Origin: Gallaecimonas xiamenensis 3-C-1
GTDB taxonomy: Bacteria; Pseudomonadota; Gammaproteobacteria; Enterobacterales; Gallaecimonadaceae
Reading direction: 5' to 3'
Length of the DNA stretch: 64,000 nucleotides
Assembly (NCBI RefSeq): GCF_000299915.1
Contig: NZ_AMRI01000001.1
Span: 1 to 64,000 of the forward strand
Position 1 is the first letter of the stretch; each line of letters starts with the position of its first letter. Below are positions 1 through 8,171 of the stretch, in pieces. A model generated the notes under the pieces. That model worked only from the letters and a program-made list of their open reading frames with translations. It was not told the origin of the DNA and searched no databases. Both the position numbers and the translations under genes were made by a program.

Positions 1-45
1 AAATCGAGCAGAATCAACCATACAAGTCAAAGCACTCGGACTTGG

Positions 46-114
46 CAAAGCTGTCACCTTTTTTGTTCCAAAAAAGCCGCCAACTTCACCAAGCCGGTGT
101 TTGAGGCGTTAGGC
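46..114 (+). repeat. attC site (3' part, boundary uncertain)
   Basis: The sequence ends in GGCGTTAGGC, a good match to the GTTRRRY core box that closes attC sites, 15 bases before the first cassette gene. An imperfect inverted repeat (CTTGGC ... CACCAAG) lies upstream. The left boundary is unclear, and the site belongs to a cassette that starts outside the window. Confidence 0.55.
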
Positions 115-128
115 AAAGAGGAAAATGA

Positions 129-815
129 ATGCCACTTACAAACCAGTATAAGAAAGTTCGAGATTGCGTTGTTCAGGTTGTAGCGCTAAATGGTCAGAAC
201 ATTGTAGGCTCAGGATCGGGATCTGTTATTGGTGCTGGGAATCACGTACTGACATGTGATCATTGCATAGTCGATGGTGCTCAGATGGCAATAATCGACC
301 CTGCCAACTCGACAAATGGAATTCACGGGAACGTTATATTTCGTGACAGTAATTCTGATATAGCGATTTTAGAATTTACTAATGTTGTTGGAAAGCCTGT
401 TGTTTTCTCGGATAGCTCTAATTGTGAGGTAGGAAACGGGGCTTTTGTTGTGGGATATCCGATGAATATTATGGAGCAGGTACTACTTTCGGCACATATT
501 GCGAGCATCACGACGAGCTTAATCAGAATAGATTCATCAGTAAATCATGGTAATAGTGGCGGACCACTTTTTAACTTGGCAGGTGAGCAAATTGGTGTAG
601 TAAATGCAAAGCATGGTTCGCTTTCTAACTACCTTAACCAATTGATGAATGCAAAGCCAACAATGTCAATGCAGGTAGGTGGTATTGATCCAGTTCAGAG
701 CATACAAGTATTGATTGGAGAGATGCAAAAGAATCTCAACTTAGGAATCGGTTATGCTGTTCCCAGTAAAGTTATTAAACAATTGCATCCAATGCTTACT
801 AAATTGATACCGTAG
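129..815 (+). CDS. Trypsin-like serine protease (integron cassette)
   Basis: This 228-residue protein has the serine protease triad in the right order: His45 in TCDHC, Asp77 in NSDIAIL and Ser143 in GNSGGPL. It matches the HtrA/trypsin-2 fold, but it lacks a PDZ domain and has no obvious signal peptide, so it is probably cytoplasmic. The C-terminal 60 residues are not recognised. The ATG chosen lies 15 bases after an attC end, as expected for a cassette gene. Its substrate is unknown. Trypsin-like modules occur in some prokaryotic conflict systems as effector proteases, but nothing beyond the cassette location suggests that here. Confidence 0.85.
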   Translation: MPLTNQYKKVRDCVVQVVALNGQNIVGSGSGSVIGAGNHVLTCDHCIVDGAQMAIIDPANSTNGIHGNVIFRDSNSDIAILEFTNVVGKPVVFSDSSNCEVGNGAFVVGYPMNIMEQVLLSAHIASITTSLIRIDSSVNHGNSGGPLFNLAGEQIGVVNAKHGSLSNYLNQLMNAKPTMSMQVGGIDPVQSIQVLIGEMQKNLNLGIGYAVPSKVIKQLHPMLTKLIP

Positions 816-821
816 TCTTGT

Positions 822-878
822 GCCTAACAGTGCTCCAGCCGACGCCAAAATCGGCGCGGCTGAGCTTAAACGTTATGC
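822..878 (+). repeat. attC recombination site
   Basis: The site runs from GCCTAAC to GTTATGC and encloses a strong imperfect palindrome (CAGCCGACGCC / GGCGCGGCTGAG). This is the classic cassette attC architecture, 57 bases long. It follows the protease stop codon by a few bases, and the next start codon lies inside its right-hand core box. Confidence 0.85.
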
Positions 879-1240
879 CTCATATAAAATATCGAGAGAT
901 CGACGAACCCAAAGCCGTCTCGTATGACTGTCCGGCGGAGTCCATGGCAGTGGCGATCACGTGCCTGTGGTATCTAGACACTGAGCAAGGAGCGGAAGGC
1001 CTGCTTAGCCCAATGTGCAGCAAGGTTGTGTGCTCGTGCGCTGGAACTTGCCAGTCCTGGGCTGGTGGTTCTTGCCCGCTCACGGTTGGGTATGGTGATG
1101 TCCTAAACCGAATGGCGGTTCACGTGATGCAAAATGAACCTCCATATTCGCTAAGTGAAGTTGGAGGCCAGGTTGTTCCGTTCGGTAAGCCGCTACCAGA
1201 TATGGTTTGGCCGCACGAGGGTGTATTCCTCAATACGTGA
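875..1240 (+). CDS. Cysteine-rich hypothetical protein (integron cassette)
   Basis: I do not recognise this 121-residue protein. The ATG at 875 lies inside the GTTATGC box of the attC. A longer reading from 818 would translate the attC itself, so it was rejected. Residues about 50-70 contain a cluster of cysteines (MCSKVVCSC, then TC and SC about 10 residues apart), which could bind metal or form disulfides. There is no signal peptide or membrane segment. The gene is less AT-rich than its neighbours, suggesting a different donor. A single complete cassette spans attC to attC. Confidence 0.6.
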   Translation: MPHIKYREIDEPKAVSYDCPAESMAVAITCLWYLDTEQGAEGLLSPMCSKVVCSCAGTCQSWAGGSCPLTVGYGDVLNRMAVHVMQNEPPYSLSEVGGQVVPFGKPLPDMVWPHEGVFLNT

Positions 1241-1247
1241 TGCTGAG

Positions 1248-1311
1248 GCATAACCATTCGCTGCAGGCGCGACGGCCCTGATGGGCTGCGGCCTGAGCTC
1301 AAACGTTAGGT
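1248..1311 (+). repeat. attC recombination site
   Basis: The site runs from GCATAAC to GTTAGGT. Its interior pairs as CAGGCGCGACGGCCC with GGGCTGCGGCCTG, an imperfect stem. It is about 64 bases long, directly after a stop codon, and overlaps the GTG start of the next gene. Confidence 0.85.
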
Positions 1312-1741
1312 GAAAAAAGTGAGAATCGAAGCTCGACAAATGTTCCGTTCAAATGGACTAATTGATGATCTGGTTTTGTATGCAGAGCCAGAGGAATATC
1401 ATCAATTTGCAGATTTTGTTGGTAAAGCTATTAGCTCTAATACTCCAACGTTGATGCTGTCTGAATCTGGTATATCAATTGAGATCATTCGAGACGAGGC
1501 AGAAGAAGAGCTTTTTACATCTCTCCAAAATAAGACGAATGAATACTTCTCAATGGATGATTGGAACAATAGAGATATCTTAAGAATCTATGGCAGCAAA
1601 AGTGTTCTAACTGACCTGAAAGAGTTTCTAAATGATCTTGCGGGGTGGGGAGAAGGCTATAGCTATATAAGTGAATATTCAGAAGCGAGCGGCTACTCGA
1701 GCAATTCTCCAGAATGGAGGCTGCATGTTGAAATCACTTAA
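1310..1741 (+). CDS. Hypothetical protein, immunity-like (integron cassette)
   Basis: This acidic 143-residue protein starts with GTG overlapping the attC end. It has no signal peptide or membrane helix. The C-terminal part (GYSYISEYSE ... SPEWRLHVEI) resembles the ending of small immunity-type proteins such as the Imm32 group, but this is a weak resemblance. The stop codon overlaps the next attC. Function unknown; it could be an immunity or antitoxin-like protein. Confidence 0.6.
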   Translation: MKKVRIEARQMFRSNGLIDDLVLYAEPEEYHQFADFVGKAISSNTPTLMLSESGISIEIIRDEAEEELFTSLQNKTNEYFSMDDWNNRDILRIYGSKSVLTDLKEFLNDLAGWGEGYSYISEYSEASGYSSNSPEWRLHVEIT

Positions 1742-1828
1742 CAAATCAATCAACTACGCGCCTTCGGCGCCGGAAAGCCTACATTGCGCTTCGCTTCATT
1801 TCGGCTGCCGGTTATTGAGGCGTTAGCA
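1736..1828 (+). repeat. attC recombination site
   Basis: The site runs from ACTTAAC, overlapping the preceding stop, to GTTAGCA. It is about 93 bases long with stems GCGCCTTCGGCGC and CCGGAAAG / TTTCGGC. The internal segment CAATCAACTACGCGCC recurs nearly unchanged at about 11,409, which links the two sites as one attC family. Confidence 0.8.
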
Positions 1829-1842
1829 TTACAAGAGGTGTC

Positions 1843-2262
1843 ATGAGGAATTTTTCAATTTTCGCTATTTTGATAGCCGAACTTTTTATTTCAGGCTGTG
1901 ATACCTTAAACCATCGTCAATATTTATTGGTTCCTGTTGTTTCAAATAGTCAACTTGAAGAATTGCGAACTGAATTGGGAAAGGTACTGGCGCCAGTCGT
2001 CTCAAAGTATCAGCTAGTAGATTCTCGTAGTGATGCCAATGCTTCTGATGTGGTTCTCTATTTCAAGACAAGAAGTGATTTTCCAATCCAAGTGGGCGCC
2101 AAAAATACAAGCACTGGGTTAGTGGTAGATATAATTCAATTCCACCCAGGAATTGGAGAAGATGAAGAGTATTCAAGGATTATAGTTGATATCAGGCAGG
2201 CGCTAGGTAACCTAAAAACAGTTGGAGTGTTAGAGTTGGATAATGGGCATCAAACCAAATAA
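1843..2262 (+). CDS. Small lipoprotein (integron cassette)
   Basis: This 139-residue protein has a lipoprotein signal: a hydrophobic stretch at residues 4-18 and the lipobox ISGC, with the lipidated Cys at about residue 19. The rest is a hydrophilic, probably periplasmic domain with no family I recognise. A ribosome-binding stretch AGAGG lies just before the ATG. The gene fills one cassette between two attC sites, so it probably depends on an outside promoter. Confidence 0.7.
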   Translation: MRNFSIFAILIAELFISGCDTLNHRQYLLVPVVSNSQLEELRTELGKVLAPVVSKYQLVDSRSDANASDVVLYFKTRSDFPIQVGAKNTSTGLVVDIIQFHPGIGEDEEYSRIIVDIRQALGNLKTVGVLELDNGHQTK

Positions 2263-2347
2263 TGCTAACAAGGCGCTGTTATCACCACTATCGTGGCTGG
2301 GACGGCTTACGCTGCTCTCCAACCGCCCCCAAAGCTTTGCGTTAAAA
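2263..2347 (+). repeat. attC recombination site
   Basis: The site begins TGCTAAC just after a stop codon and ends GCGTTAAAA. Inside, CGGCTTACGCTGCTC and surrounding bases can form an imperfect stem. The core boxes are less canonical than in the first sites, so the site may be weakly active. Confidence 0.6.
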
Positions 2348-2365
2348 CTATTGAGGTTATTAGGA

Positions 2366-2659
2366 ATGAAGGTGCTTGCCGAGATAGTATTCGACCACCT
2401 CTGGCTGTTGCTGTTTGAGGGAGAGGAGATTATTGATCTGGACTACTCCGTTAAGATGCAAGAAAGCCTTTCAGAGTACTTTTCTGCTATGTCGCAAGAG
2501 GAGAAAGGTGCGCTTTCTGACGTCGCTCGCGAGATTCAGGAAAAACTCCTTGCTGAGCCAGATGATCACGGCTATACCCCGCGTTCACTTATAACGGATG
2601 AACAGAAAGAATTTATGGAAGCTCTAGCTACTGGGGAGCTGTTTGAGCAATGGGTGTAA
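2366..2659 (+). CDS. Small acidic hypothetical protein (integron cassette)
   Basis: This 97-residue protein starts at the ATG of TAGGAATGAAGG. The longer reading from 2243 would run through the attC and was rejected. The N-terminal 20 residues are hydrophobic (FDHLWLLLF), the remainder is strongly acidic and probably helical. I recognise no family. It could be an immunity or antitoxin-type protein, but there is no paired toxin. Confidence 0.55.
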   Translation: MKVLAEIVFDHLWLLLFEGEEIIDLDYSVKMQESLSEYFSAMSQEEKGALSDVAREIQEKLLAEPDDHGYTPRSLITDEQKEFMEALATGELFEQWV

Positions 2660-2662
2660 ACG

Positions 2663-2714
2663 TTTTAACAAGGGCCTCCAGGCCGACCTTCGGCGGCTGA
2701 GGCGGGCGTTAGGC
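2663..2714 (+). repeat. attC recombination site
   Basis: The site starts TTTTAAC directly after the preceding stop and ends GCGTTAGGC. The centre pairs CAGGCCGACCTTCGGCGGCTGAGG. It is about 52 bases, the short attC type. Confidence 0.75.
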
Positions 2715-2729
2715 AGAAGAGAAAGTTCA

Positions 2730-3155
2730 ATGATTAAGTGGCAGCGAGTGCACGAAATTGATGATTTGATGGGTAGCGAAGATATCTCTTGGATTGAAGT
2801 ATGCAGACGCCTTAAAAATAGCGAAGAGCTACATTATGCTATGACGGTATTCAACTGGGATGATGGAGTAGACTTTCCGGTACTCATACTAAAGCGTCCT
2901 GAATGTGATCTTGGCACAATTATGTATATGTTCGAGATGATTGACGAAGAGCCCGAGGTTCAAAAAATCGATTATTATGACTTTGAAGAAGACATGAAAA
3001 TGCTTTCTATCAAACTAAGAGAGAAATGGGCAAGCAACGATTACCCCTCCAATATCTCCCATGACGGCTCTCCTGGTGAAAAGCTAGTTGCAGAATGGAA
3101 AAGTAGACATTCGCACTATGAAATTTATCCAGATGAGCAGCCAAGTGATGCCTAA
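2730..3155 (+). CDS. DUF4274 domain protein (integron cassette)
   Basis: This 141-residue protein carries the DUF4274 signature at about residues 36-65: NWDDG, then a hydrophobic strand and CDLGT. DUF4274 proteins are small, soluble and often found beside polymorphic toxins or in accessory islands; their activity is unknown. The ATG at 2730 is preceded by AGAGAAAG, and upstream reading would enter the attC. The C-terminus is charged and unrecognised. The gene fills one cassette. Confidence 0.75.
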   Translation: MIKWQRVHEIDDLMGSEDISWIEVCRRLKNSEELHYAMTVFNWDDGVDFPVLILKRPECDLGTIMYMFEMIDEEPEVQKIDYYDFEEDMKMLSIKLREKWASNDYPSNISHDGSPGEKLVAEWKSRHSHYEIYPDEQPSDA

Positions 3156-3221
3156 TAAGGCTCCGCTGTCGGCTAAATTTTCCGTTGCACTATAAATTAG
3201 CCGCAGAGCGCGACATTATGC
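3150..3221 (+). repeat. attC-like site, degenerate
   Basis: It begins GCCTAAT and ends ATTATGC instead of GTTRRRY. The interior pairs TGTCGGCTAA with TTAGCCGCAG around the sequence. The lost G of the core would be expected to prevent or weaken recombination. Confidence 0.6.
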
Positions 3222-3239
3222 ATCAAAAGAGAGCTTCGC

Positions 3240-3455
3240 ATGGATCAAGTGATTTCCGTACCGGATGATGAATGGGTTACTTACATTGCAAAGAAGTGGC
3301 TGCTTGGAAGCCAGATATCTAAAGATATGACTGGTCAAGAAATGGATGGTTCTATAGACGATTTGCTTCGATTGCAAGCGATAATAGATTCTGGTCAAGT
3401 ACCACTAGAAAACACCCAAGAGTTCATGGGATGGGTGTCAATTTTACTCAGATGA
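3240..3455 (+). CDS. Small hypothetical protein (integron cassette)
   Basis: This 71-residue soluble protein starts at an ATG 19 bases after the attC end. It has no signal peptide, membrane helix or known motif. It ends 22 bases before the next gene with only a lone GCATAAC box between them, so the two genes may share one cassette or the intervening attC has been deleted. Coding status is inferred from position, ribosome-binding stretch AGAGAG and codon use like the neighbours. Confidence 0.5.
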   Translation: MDQVISVPDDEWVTYIAKKWLLGSQISKDMTGQEMDGSIDDLLRLQAIIDSGQVPLENTQEFMGWVSILLR

Positions 3456-3477
3456 TTAGCATAACCGGAAGAGAACA

Positions 3478-3957
3478 GTGAAATCGATACTTTTTTTAAC
3501 AGTTTTACTAGCTACTTGCCTTCCAGCTTCGGGAAAGTCCCTCTGTAATTCAGAAGACAAGATGCTCTTCTCTTGTGAAATTGGGAATAAAAATGTTTCG
3601 GCATGCCTGACTCCAAGCACAACTATTAAATATCTATATGGAAATAAAGATAAAGTTGAGCTGAGTTTGAACTCTCCATTTTTCAGCAGCACAGTGTGCC
3701 CCGGTGGTGGAATAAGCAGGTTAAGATTTCAAAATGGCAATTATAGTTACATTGTTTACGACGTTATGTGCAACGCAAGTAGCATTGGTGATGGTCAGTG
3801 GAGCAAATCAGATTTCGCTGGGCTGATAGTGTTGAACCGAGATAAAGTAGTTGTTAATGCTGATTGTACAGACTTTGAAGATCATGTGCTTGGTGTCAAC
3901 TCGAGTCTTTTGCCTGGTAATGTTGAACGTGAAGAGTTTAATTACGAGATACCGTAA
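3478..3957 (+). CDS. Secreted hypothetical protein (integron cassette)
   Basis: This 159-residue protein starts with GTG and a typical signal peptide (LFLTVLLATCLPASGKS), so it is probably exported to the periplasm. It has about seven cysteines in the mature part, suggesting disulfide bonds. I recognise no family. A GAAGAGAA stretch lies before the start. It follows the previous gene by 22 bases. Confidence 0.6.
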   Translation: MKSILFLTVLLATCLPASGKSLCNSEDKMLFSCEIGNKNVSACLTPSTTIKYLYGNKDKVELSLNSPFFSSTVCPGGGISRLRFQNGNYSYIVYDVMCNASSIGDGQWSKSDFAGLIVLNRDKVVVNADCTDFEDHVLGVNSSLLPGNVEREEFNYEIP

Positions 3958-4011
3958 TGCTAGCAAACTAGTGACTCGTAACACGTGCCATTCCACTGCG
4001 CCGGATAGCAA

Positions 4012-4415
4012 TTCGAAACATTAGAAGATATAAGGAAGAAACTAGCTTCGGACTCAGCTTTTTATGAATGGAAAGGCATGACATGGTGTTCAAGCTAGGA
4101 CAAAAATGCAACGCATTTTTAGCAGCTTAAAGGATTGGATATGGTGAACCATTTCTAGTCGTGTTTGGAAAGCGTCCTGGCAGCCGGACTTTTAGCTAGG
4201 ATCCAGGTTGTAAACTCGCCAAGTATTTAGGTTATTTAAATCAATATTCAGGTGACGAAGTTCATCGACTGAATGATCAATCTTAGAGGTAGTTTATAGT
4301 CCTCCATAAAAACGGTTGTAGATTTTTCGCCTGAAAAGTGCTGTCGTGGTAGCTTATACTGATGCTTCTGTCGCGCCGCAATCGAATATTCTTCAGGAAA
4401 TACAATTAATAGCGT
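4012..4415. other. Non-coding or decayed cassette region
   Basis: No intact gene is visible in about 400 bases. An open stretch at about 4203-4289 would encode the tail CKLAKYLGYLNQYSGDEVH and end in TAG, but it has no start, so it may be the end of a dead cassette. A degenerate attC could lie at 3957-4025 (ending ACATTAGAAG). No clear promoter was found. Confidence 0.4.
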
Positions 4416-4934
4416 ATGAAAGTCATAGATAAAAATGAATTAGTTAATTCACTTTACGAGTCGGCTATCCCTTGTCTAGAAAGGTTCTTTAAAGAACATA
4501 AAGAAGAAACGTTTTTTGGGTTTGCGGTCGAGATTCTTGCCGAAGAGGGTTACTTTCATATAGGGGCAAGTTCACTTGAATCATTCCAGACTATAGTTGA
4601 TTCATATTCCCAAGCTGGAGAGTCAATGGAAGAAATTCTTGGCGAAGGTATAAAATGGAACAACCAAGAATGGGAATATTTTAATTTAAATTATGGCAGC
4701 GAAGTTTGGGACAATTCATGGCGTCCAATGCTAACTAAGATTGATGATTATAAGAAATACATAGGATCTTTGGATGATAAACGCCGGGGGAAAGCACTAG
4801 AAGATTTCTCTGATGCATTTGAGGCTGCAGCAAGGGAAGCCTTTCAGAGGATAGTATCTTCGGGTATTCTAGAGAAAATCAAGAAAACGTCAGATTTCAG
4901 AGCCTTTGTGTTCGAACATCATGAAGTTTTTTAG
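4416..4934 (+). CDS. DUF4303 family protein (integron cassette)
   Basis: This 172-residue protein matches DUF4303: an N-terminal helical part, FFGFAVEI at about residues 32-39, then KWNNQEWEYF near 86-95. DUF4303 proteins are small cytoplasmic proteins of unknown activity that frequently occur near toxin immunity genes. There is no signal peptide. A clear attC upstream was not found, so the cassette boundaries are decayed. Confidence 0.7.
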   Translation: MKVIDKNELVNSLYESAIPCLERFFKEHKEETFFGFAVEILAEEGYFHIGASSLESFQTIVDSYSQAGESMEEILGEGIKWNNQEWEYFNLNYGSEVWDNSWRPMLTKIDDYKKYIGSLDDKRRGKALEDFSDAFEAAAREAFQRIVSSGILEKIKKTSDFRAFVFEHHEVF

Positions 4935-4990
4935 AATTAGACCTGACAAGCGCAGGTAATCTGATGTTCCCAGGAAGTATCGTGCTTTTA

Positions 4991-5024
4991 TGAGCATGAG
5001 CATGAGCATGAGCATGAGCATGAG
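4991..5024 (+). repeat. Hexanucleotide tandem repeat (TGAGCA)n
   Basis: There are about 5.7 perfect head-to-tail copies of TGAGCA, starting 57 bases after the DUF4303 gene. No gene covers the repeat on the + strand. Such simple repeats are prone to slippage; here there is no sign that it controls a gene. Confidence 0.9.
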
Positions 5025-5464
5025 AAGTGAAGATTGAACTCTGATTGAGGAAGGCAGAGATCACTCGATTAGCAAGTGAGTTTATATTGCTGAAGTGAGG
5101 AATTGAGTTTTTTAGATTGCTAACATTGCTCAAGTTCAAGAATACTTGAAATAGGTTTGGAAAATGACCAAGTACTGGAAAGCACTTGAAAAATACTGAC
5201 TATGTGGGGCTGCTAGCCAAAAAATGCAGGTGATGGACCTTCGACTATTGCCGCACTCTATGTGTTTCATCGCATAAAGACCGCCAATCGTCTCAGGCCG
5301 CTGCTGCCGGGTCAGGTTACTTATGGAAGCATTCCATATCTATGGCAAATAGCGTTCCTTATTACTAGTTTCTGAACGGGAACGATTTGTTAGAATAGCA
5401 CGCCAGTTTTTTAACTGAGCAGACTTTAAGCGTTAGAGGCATCGCTACAGGAACCACGAGCCTT
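5025..5464. other. Long intercassette gap
   Basis: About 440 bases without a supportable gene. The right end carries an attC-like core, GCGTTAGAGGC at about 5430-5440, shortly before the next lipoprotein gene; a partner box could be CTGAACG near 5372. The remainder looks like decayed cassette sequence. Confidence 0.4.
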
Positions 5465-5971
5465 ATGAATACTAAACGGGTGATGTTAATTTTATTCTGG
5501 TTGCTAATGATAGCGGGATGCAATAGTCAAGGTGTTGAGGAATACATGAAATCGGATATGCTAATTGATGAACACTTTTGGGGGGAGTTGAAAAAGAACT
5601 TTCCTAACGAGGATCTGTCTGACGAAGCTATACTAAAAATGGCTGAGGATTCTCTGCTTGCCAGTGCCCAAATAGGGTGGACATTTATCGAGTCAGATCT
5701 TGCTGAACTGGCAGGTGGCCAAGTTTTAATATCTATCAATGATGATAAATCAAGACCGATATTATCCATATCATCGAGCGGCATGCCCTATGAAATAGGT
5801 ATTCTATTGCCATTAGAAAAAGAAAACGCCATCTACACAAGGAAAGTCAATGAGCCTGATTTTAAAATGGCAGCCTTGAGCGACGTTAACATTGAGGTTC
5901 CCAAGGCAATTCTCACTCAGCTAGCCGGTGAGGTATTCGCTGCGCACCTCAAAGAAAGTGGTGAGCTGTGA
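5465..5971 (+). CDS. Lipoprotein (integron cassette)
   Basis: This 168-residue protein has a lipoprotein signal peptide: Lys-Arg, a hydrophobic stretch, then the lipobox IAGC with Cys at about residue 19. The mature part begins with acidic helices and is not a family I recognise. The ATG is preceded by CAGGAAC. It lies between an attC-like core at about 5432 and another at 6029, so it is a likely cassette gene with a periplasmic product. Confidence 0.65.
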   Translation: MNTKRVMLILFWLLMIAGCNSQGVEEYMKSDMLIDEHFWGELKKNFPNEDLSDEAILKMAEDSLLASAQIGWTFIESDLAELAGGQVLISINDDKSRPILSISSSGMPYEIGILLPLEKENAIYTRKVNEPDFKMAALSDVNIEVPKAILTQLAGEVFAAHLKESGEL

Positions 5972-6035
5972 AGTATTGAGCAGTGACTCAAGCCGTTCGT
6001 TACGTTCACTGCTGCCTCTTAACCAAAGGTTAGGT
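5970..6035 (+). repeat. attC-like site
   Basis: The right end GGTTAGGT matches GTTRRRY. The interior has GAGCAGTGA pairing with TTCACTGCT around a central loop. The left core box is not canonical (AAGTATTGAG), so this site is partly decayed. Confidence 0.5.
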
Positions 6036-6222
6036 GTTCCGTGAATGCCTTTTCTTCTCGCAGACGTCGTTTGTAAGTCCCGTTGTCTTACCGAGGCAAC
6101 AGGATTTGAGGTGCTCCACAACTGATTGCCCCTTAGCCCTGGCATTTCATTAACAAAAATAACTGCCTAGTTATGAGGCATAGGCTTACGAGTTCGAGGC
6201 CACCAAACGTATCAATACCTAG

Positions 6223-6447
6223 CAATATTTCCATAGGTTACTGGGGCGAGAAAACATAGGGCTCACGGATGATGAAATTTCATACTATTTCCAGCTAATA
6301 CAATACGAACCGAGCAGAATGCTGAAACCCTTGGCTATTGGTTTCATCGTTGAATGTGAGTCTTTAACATTGGATCAAATGAAAAAGTTTGGTAAGAAGC
6401 CGGTAGTCAGTAATGCAGAAGAAACATTTACTTTTCTTGAAACGTAA
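6223..6447 (+). pseudogene. Headless cassette ORF
   Basis: A 74-codon open frame runs from just after a TAG to TAA at 6445-6447. It reads like real protein (DDEISYYFQL, then SRMLKPLAIGFIVECESL) but has no ATG or GTG near its 5' end; the first Met is at about codon 32. It is therefore probably the C-terminal remnant of a cassette gene whose start was lost. I do not recognise the family. The 190 bases before it hold nothing else. Confidence 0.4.
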
Positions 6448-6474
6448 TGTTGCAGATGAAAATCTATTGCAAAT

Positions 6475-6543
6475 ACATAAGAATGGCTCCATCCCGTTCC
6501 ACTGGACCTCCCCGACGTTCGGCCTTGGATCTGGGTGTTAAGA
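6475..6543 (+). repeat. attC-like site
   Basis: It begins ACATAAG and ends GTTAAGA, just before the next gene. The arms CATCCCGTTCCACTGGACC and GGCCTTGGATCTGGG can pair imperfectly around GACGTTC. The left box has G where C is expected (AAG for AAC). Confidence 0.5.
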
Positions 6544-6544
6544 T

Positions 6545-7579
6545 GTGAGAATAAAAGGTGAAAAATTACAGATTATGGAAGATAAAATTGTTTCAGCGGT
6601 GAGAGCGCTTGCTGACTCGATAAACTCAGGTAGCAACGTCGCTGTTGATATGTCAGCGCTAATTGAAGTGACATCAGAGTTACCGCTATCAAGTTTTGAC
6701 TACTGGGAACGTTTTATTCGTTCAGAGTTTTACTCGGCTAGAATGGAAGCTAGTCCCCTGAAGTGGGAAGTATGTTCAAGGACAAAGGAATTAGTCACTT
6801 GGCTTGACCTAATTAGCTTTAATGGTTACAAACGTGAAGAAGCGTTGCAGGCGCTATCTGGCGCTGCGCCGAATACTTTCTTTTTTTCTCTAGCGACTCG
6901 CAGGCTGAACGATTGGGTACCTCAAGTTCGTAAAGCAGCAAGGGAAAAGCTCCCTGATATAGCGAGATCGACTGATCCGAAGTACGTAGTAGACGCACTA
7001 TGCGTTGTGCTTTCCAATTGGAACTCGTGGGGGAGGATAGAAAAAGAAGAGAAAGAGGTACTCCTAAACGTTATCTGCGAAAAGGAAATTGCCAAATGCC
7101 TTCGAGCTAGGCTGGTCTCTTCAGCTTCTGGGCCCATGGCGTCACTCTTTTCTCAGCTTGGGCGAACCCCGATACTTGATGGACAGATTGAAGAAATAGC
7201 TAGATCCGCTATTCAGCCTTCAGTGCGAGCCAAGGCATACCGCAGTTTATTTGAAGGGCGAATTGTTTGGGTCGAAGGTCGAAGGTGGGTGTGGACGGAT
7301 ATAAGGTACTGTGAAGGCAGGCTGAAACCTATCGTTGGTGAACGCGTACAGGAGGTTAAAACTTCACTCCTCGATTTACTAGAACGAGCATCAGAAGATC
7401 GTTCATCCATCGTTAGGCGCGTTTCAGCAGAAATTTTGATACGAGAGTTAGATAATCTAGGTTCAAAAGCCAGAGTTTTTGCTGAGCGTTTTGCTTCAGA
7501 TAGTTCGCACTCTGTATCTGAAAGGGGGGATTTTGCCCTAAAGAAATTGGATGAATTGGAGCGTGCCAATGTCTCCTAA
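6545..7579 (+). CDS. HEAT-repeat-like hypothetical protein (integron cassette)
   Basis: At 344 residues this is the largest cassette protein in the window. It is mostly helical and contains repeated helical pairs typical of HEAT/Armadillo solenoids (for example LNDWVPQVRKAAREKLPDIA near 120-140 and SSIVRRVSAEILIRELD near 300). Such scaffolds bind proteins or nucleic acids. The GTG at 6545 abuts the attC end; an ATG at 6575 is an alternative start. There is no catalytic motif or signal peptide. The specific function is unknown. Confidence 0.6.
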   Translation: MRIKGEKLQIMEDKIVSAVRALADSINSGSNVAVDMSALIEVTSELPLSSFDYWERFIRSEFYSARMEASPLKWEVCSRTKELVTWLDLISFNGYKREEALQALSGAAPNTFFFSLATRRLNDWVPQVRKAAREKLPDIARSTDPKYVVDALCVVLSNWNSWGRIEKEEKEVLLNVICEKEIAKCLRARLVSSASGPMASLFSQLGRTPILDGQIEEIARSAIQPSVRAKAYRSLFEGRIVWVEGRRWVWTDIRYCEGRLKPIVGERVQEVKTSLLDLLERASEDRSSIVRRVSAEILIRELDNLGSKARVFAERFASDSSHSVSERGDFALKKLDELERANVS

Positions 7580-7691
7580 GAAGTACAGTCGGTCAGATTG
7601 GTCTTGTGCCGCTCTATAAACCAACCACAAATGCAGGTAGTATGTCGTTGAATCATGAAAATCTTTATAGGCGCAATACAAAGTGTCACTT

Positions 7692-8171
7692 ATGACTGAA
7701 ACACTAGCCGAAGAAAAGTGGATAGCACAGGTAACTGAGTCTCATAATTACCTTACTGATCGCCAAGATGAACTTGTGGCTCAGTATAAGCTTGGAGAGC
7801 ACAAGCGATTTGACTGGGACCAGGATACTGGTTCTCTGGTATTTTCAAATGACGGTGTGGTCGCTGTCATCGCTAAAGTGCAGTTCGTTGGGTCGGTATC
7901 AACGACATCAAATACCTGGCTTTGGTCATGGGCCAACTCAACTGTCCGAGATAATGTTAAAGATCAAATGCACATCGTTCGCGATTTTGGGGAAAGGTCT
8001 GGTTTCGCTGCACTCACGACCGATAAGTGGGAGGCCGACGAAGTAGATGGTTGGGAAATGACATCAATCACAGCTTGGCTACTGAATGCCAAAGGGGCGT
8101 ATAGAACACCATCCGAAAATGGTTTTACCTATATGGTAATTACGGAAATTCAGTGGGCCAATAACGAGTAG
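7692..8171 (+). CDS. DUF6882 family protein (integron cassette)
   Basis: This 159-residue protein fits the DUF6882 family: residues about 70-85 read TWLWSWANS, and later DGWEMT and AKGAYR match conserved positions. The family is of unknown function and common in accessory regions. A GTG three codons earlier (7683) is an alternative start; the ATG was chosen. No signal peptide or membrane segment is visible. The upstream 100 bases hold no convincing attC. Confidence 0.75.
   Translation: MTETLAEEKWIAQVTESHNYLTDRQDELVAQYKLGEHKRFDWDQDTGSLVFSNDGVVAVIAKVQFVGSVSTTSNTWLWSWANSTVRDNVKDQMHIVRDFGERSGFAALTTDKWEADEVDGWEMTSITAWLLNAKGAYRTPSENGFTYMVITEIQWANNE

Noticed and set aside
818-877. Extending the second cassette gene upstream into the attC
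   Set aside because: The extra residues translate the attC repeat; the ATG at 875 is the natural start.
4989-5028. Repeat as a CRISPR array
   Set aside because: The unit is 6 bases without spacers; no cas genes are present.
4897-5139. His-Ala repeat protein on the - strand
   Set aside because: It only exists because the TGAGCA repeat reads HAHAHA on that strand; no start signal or family.
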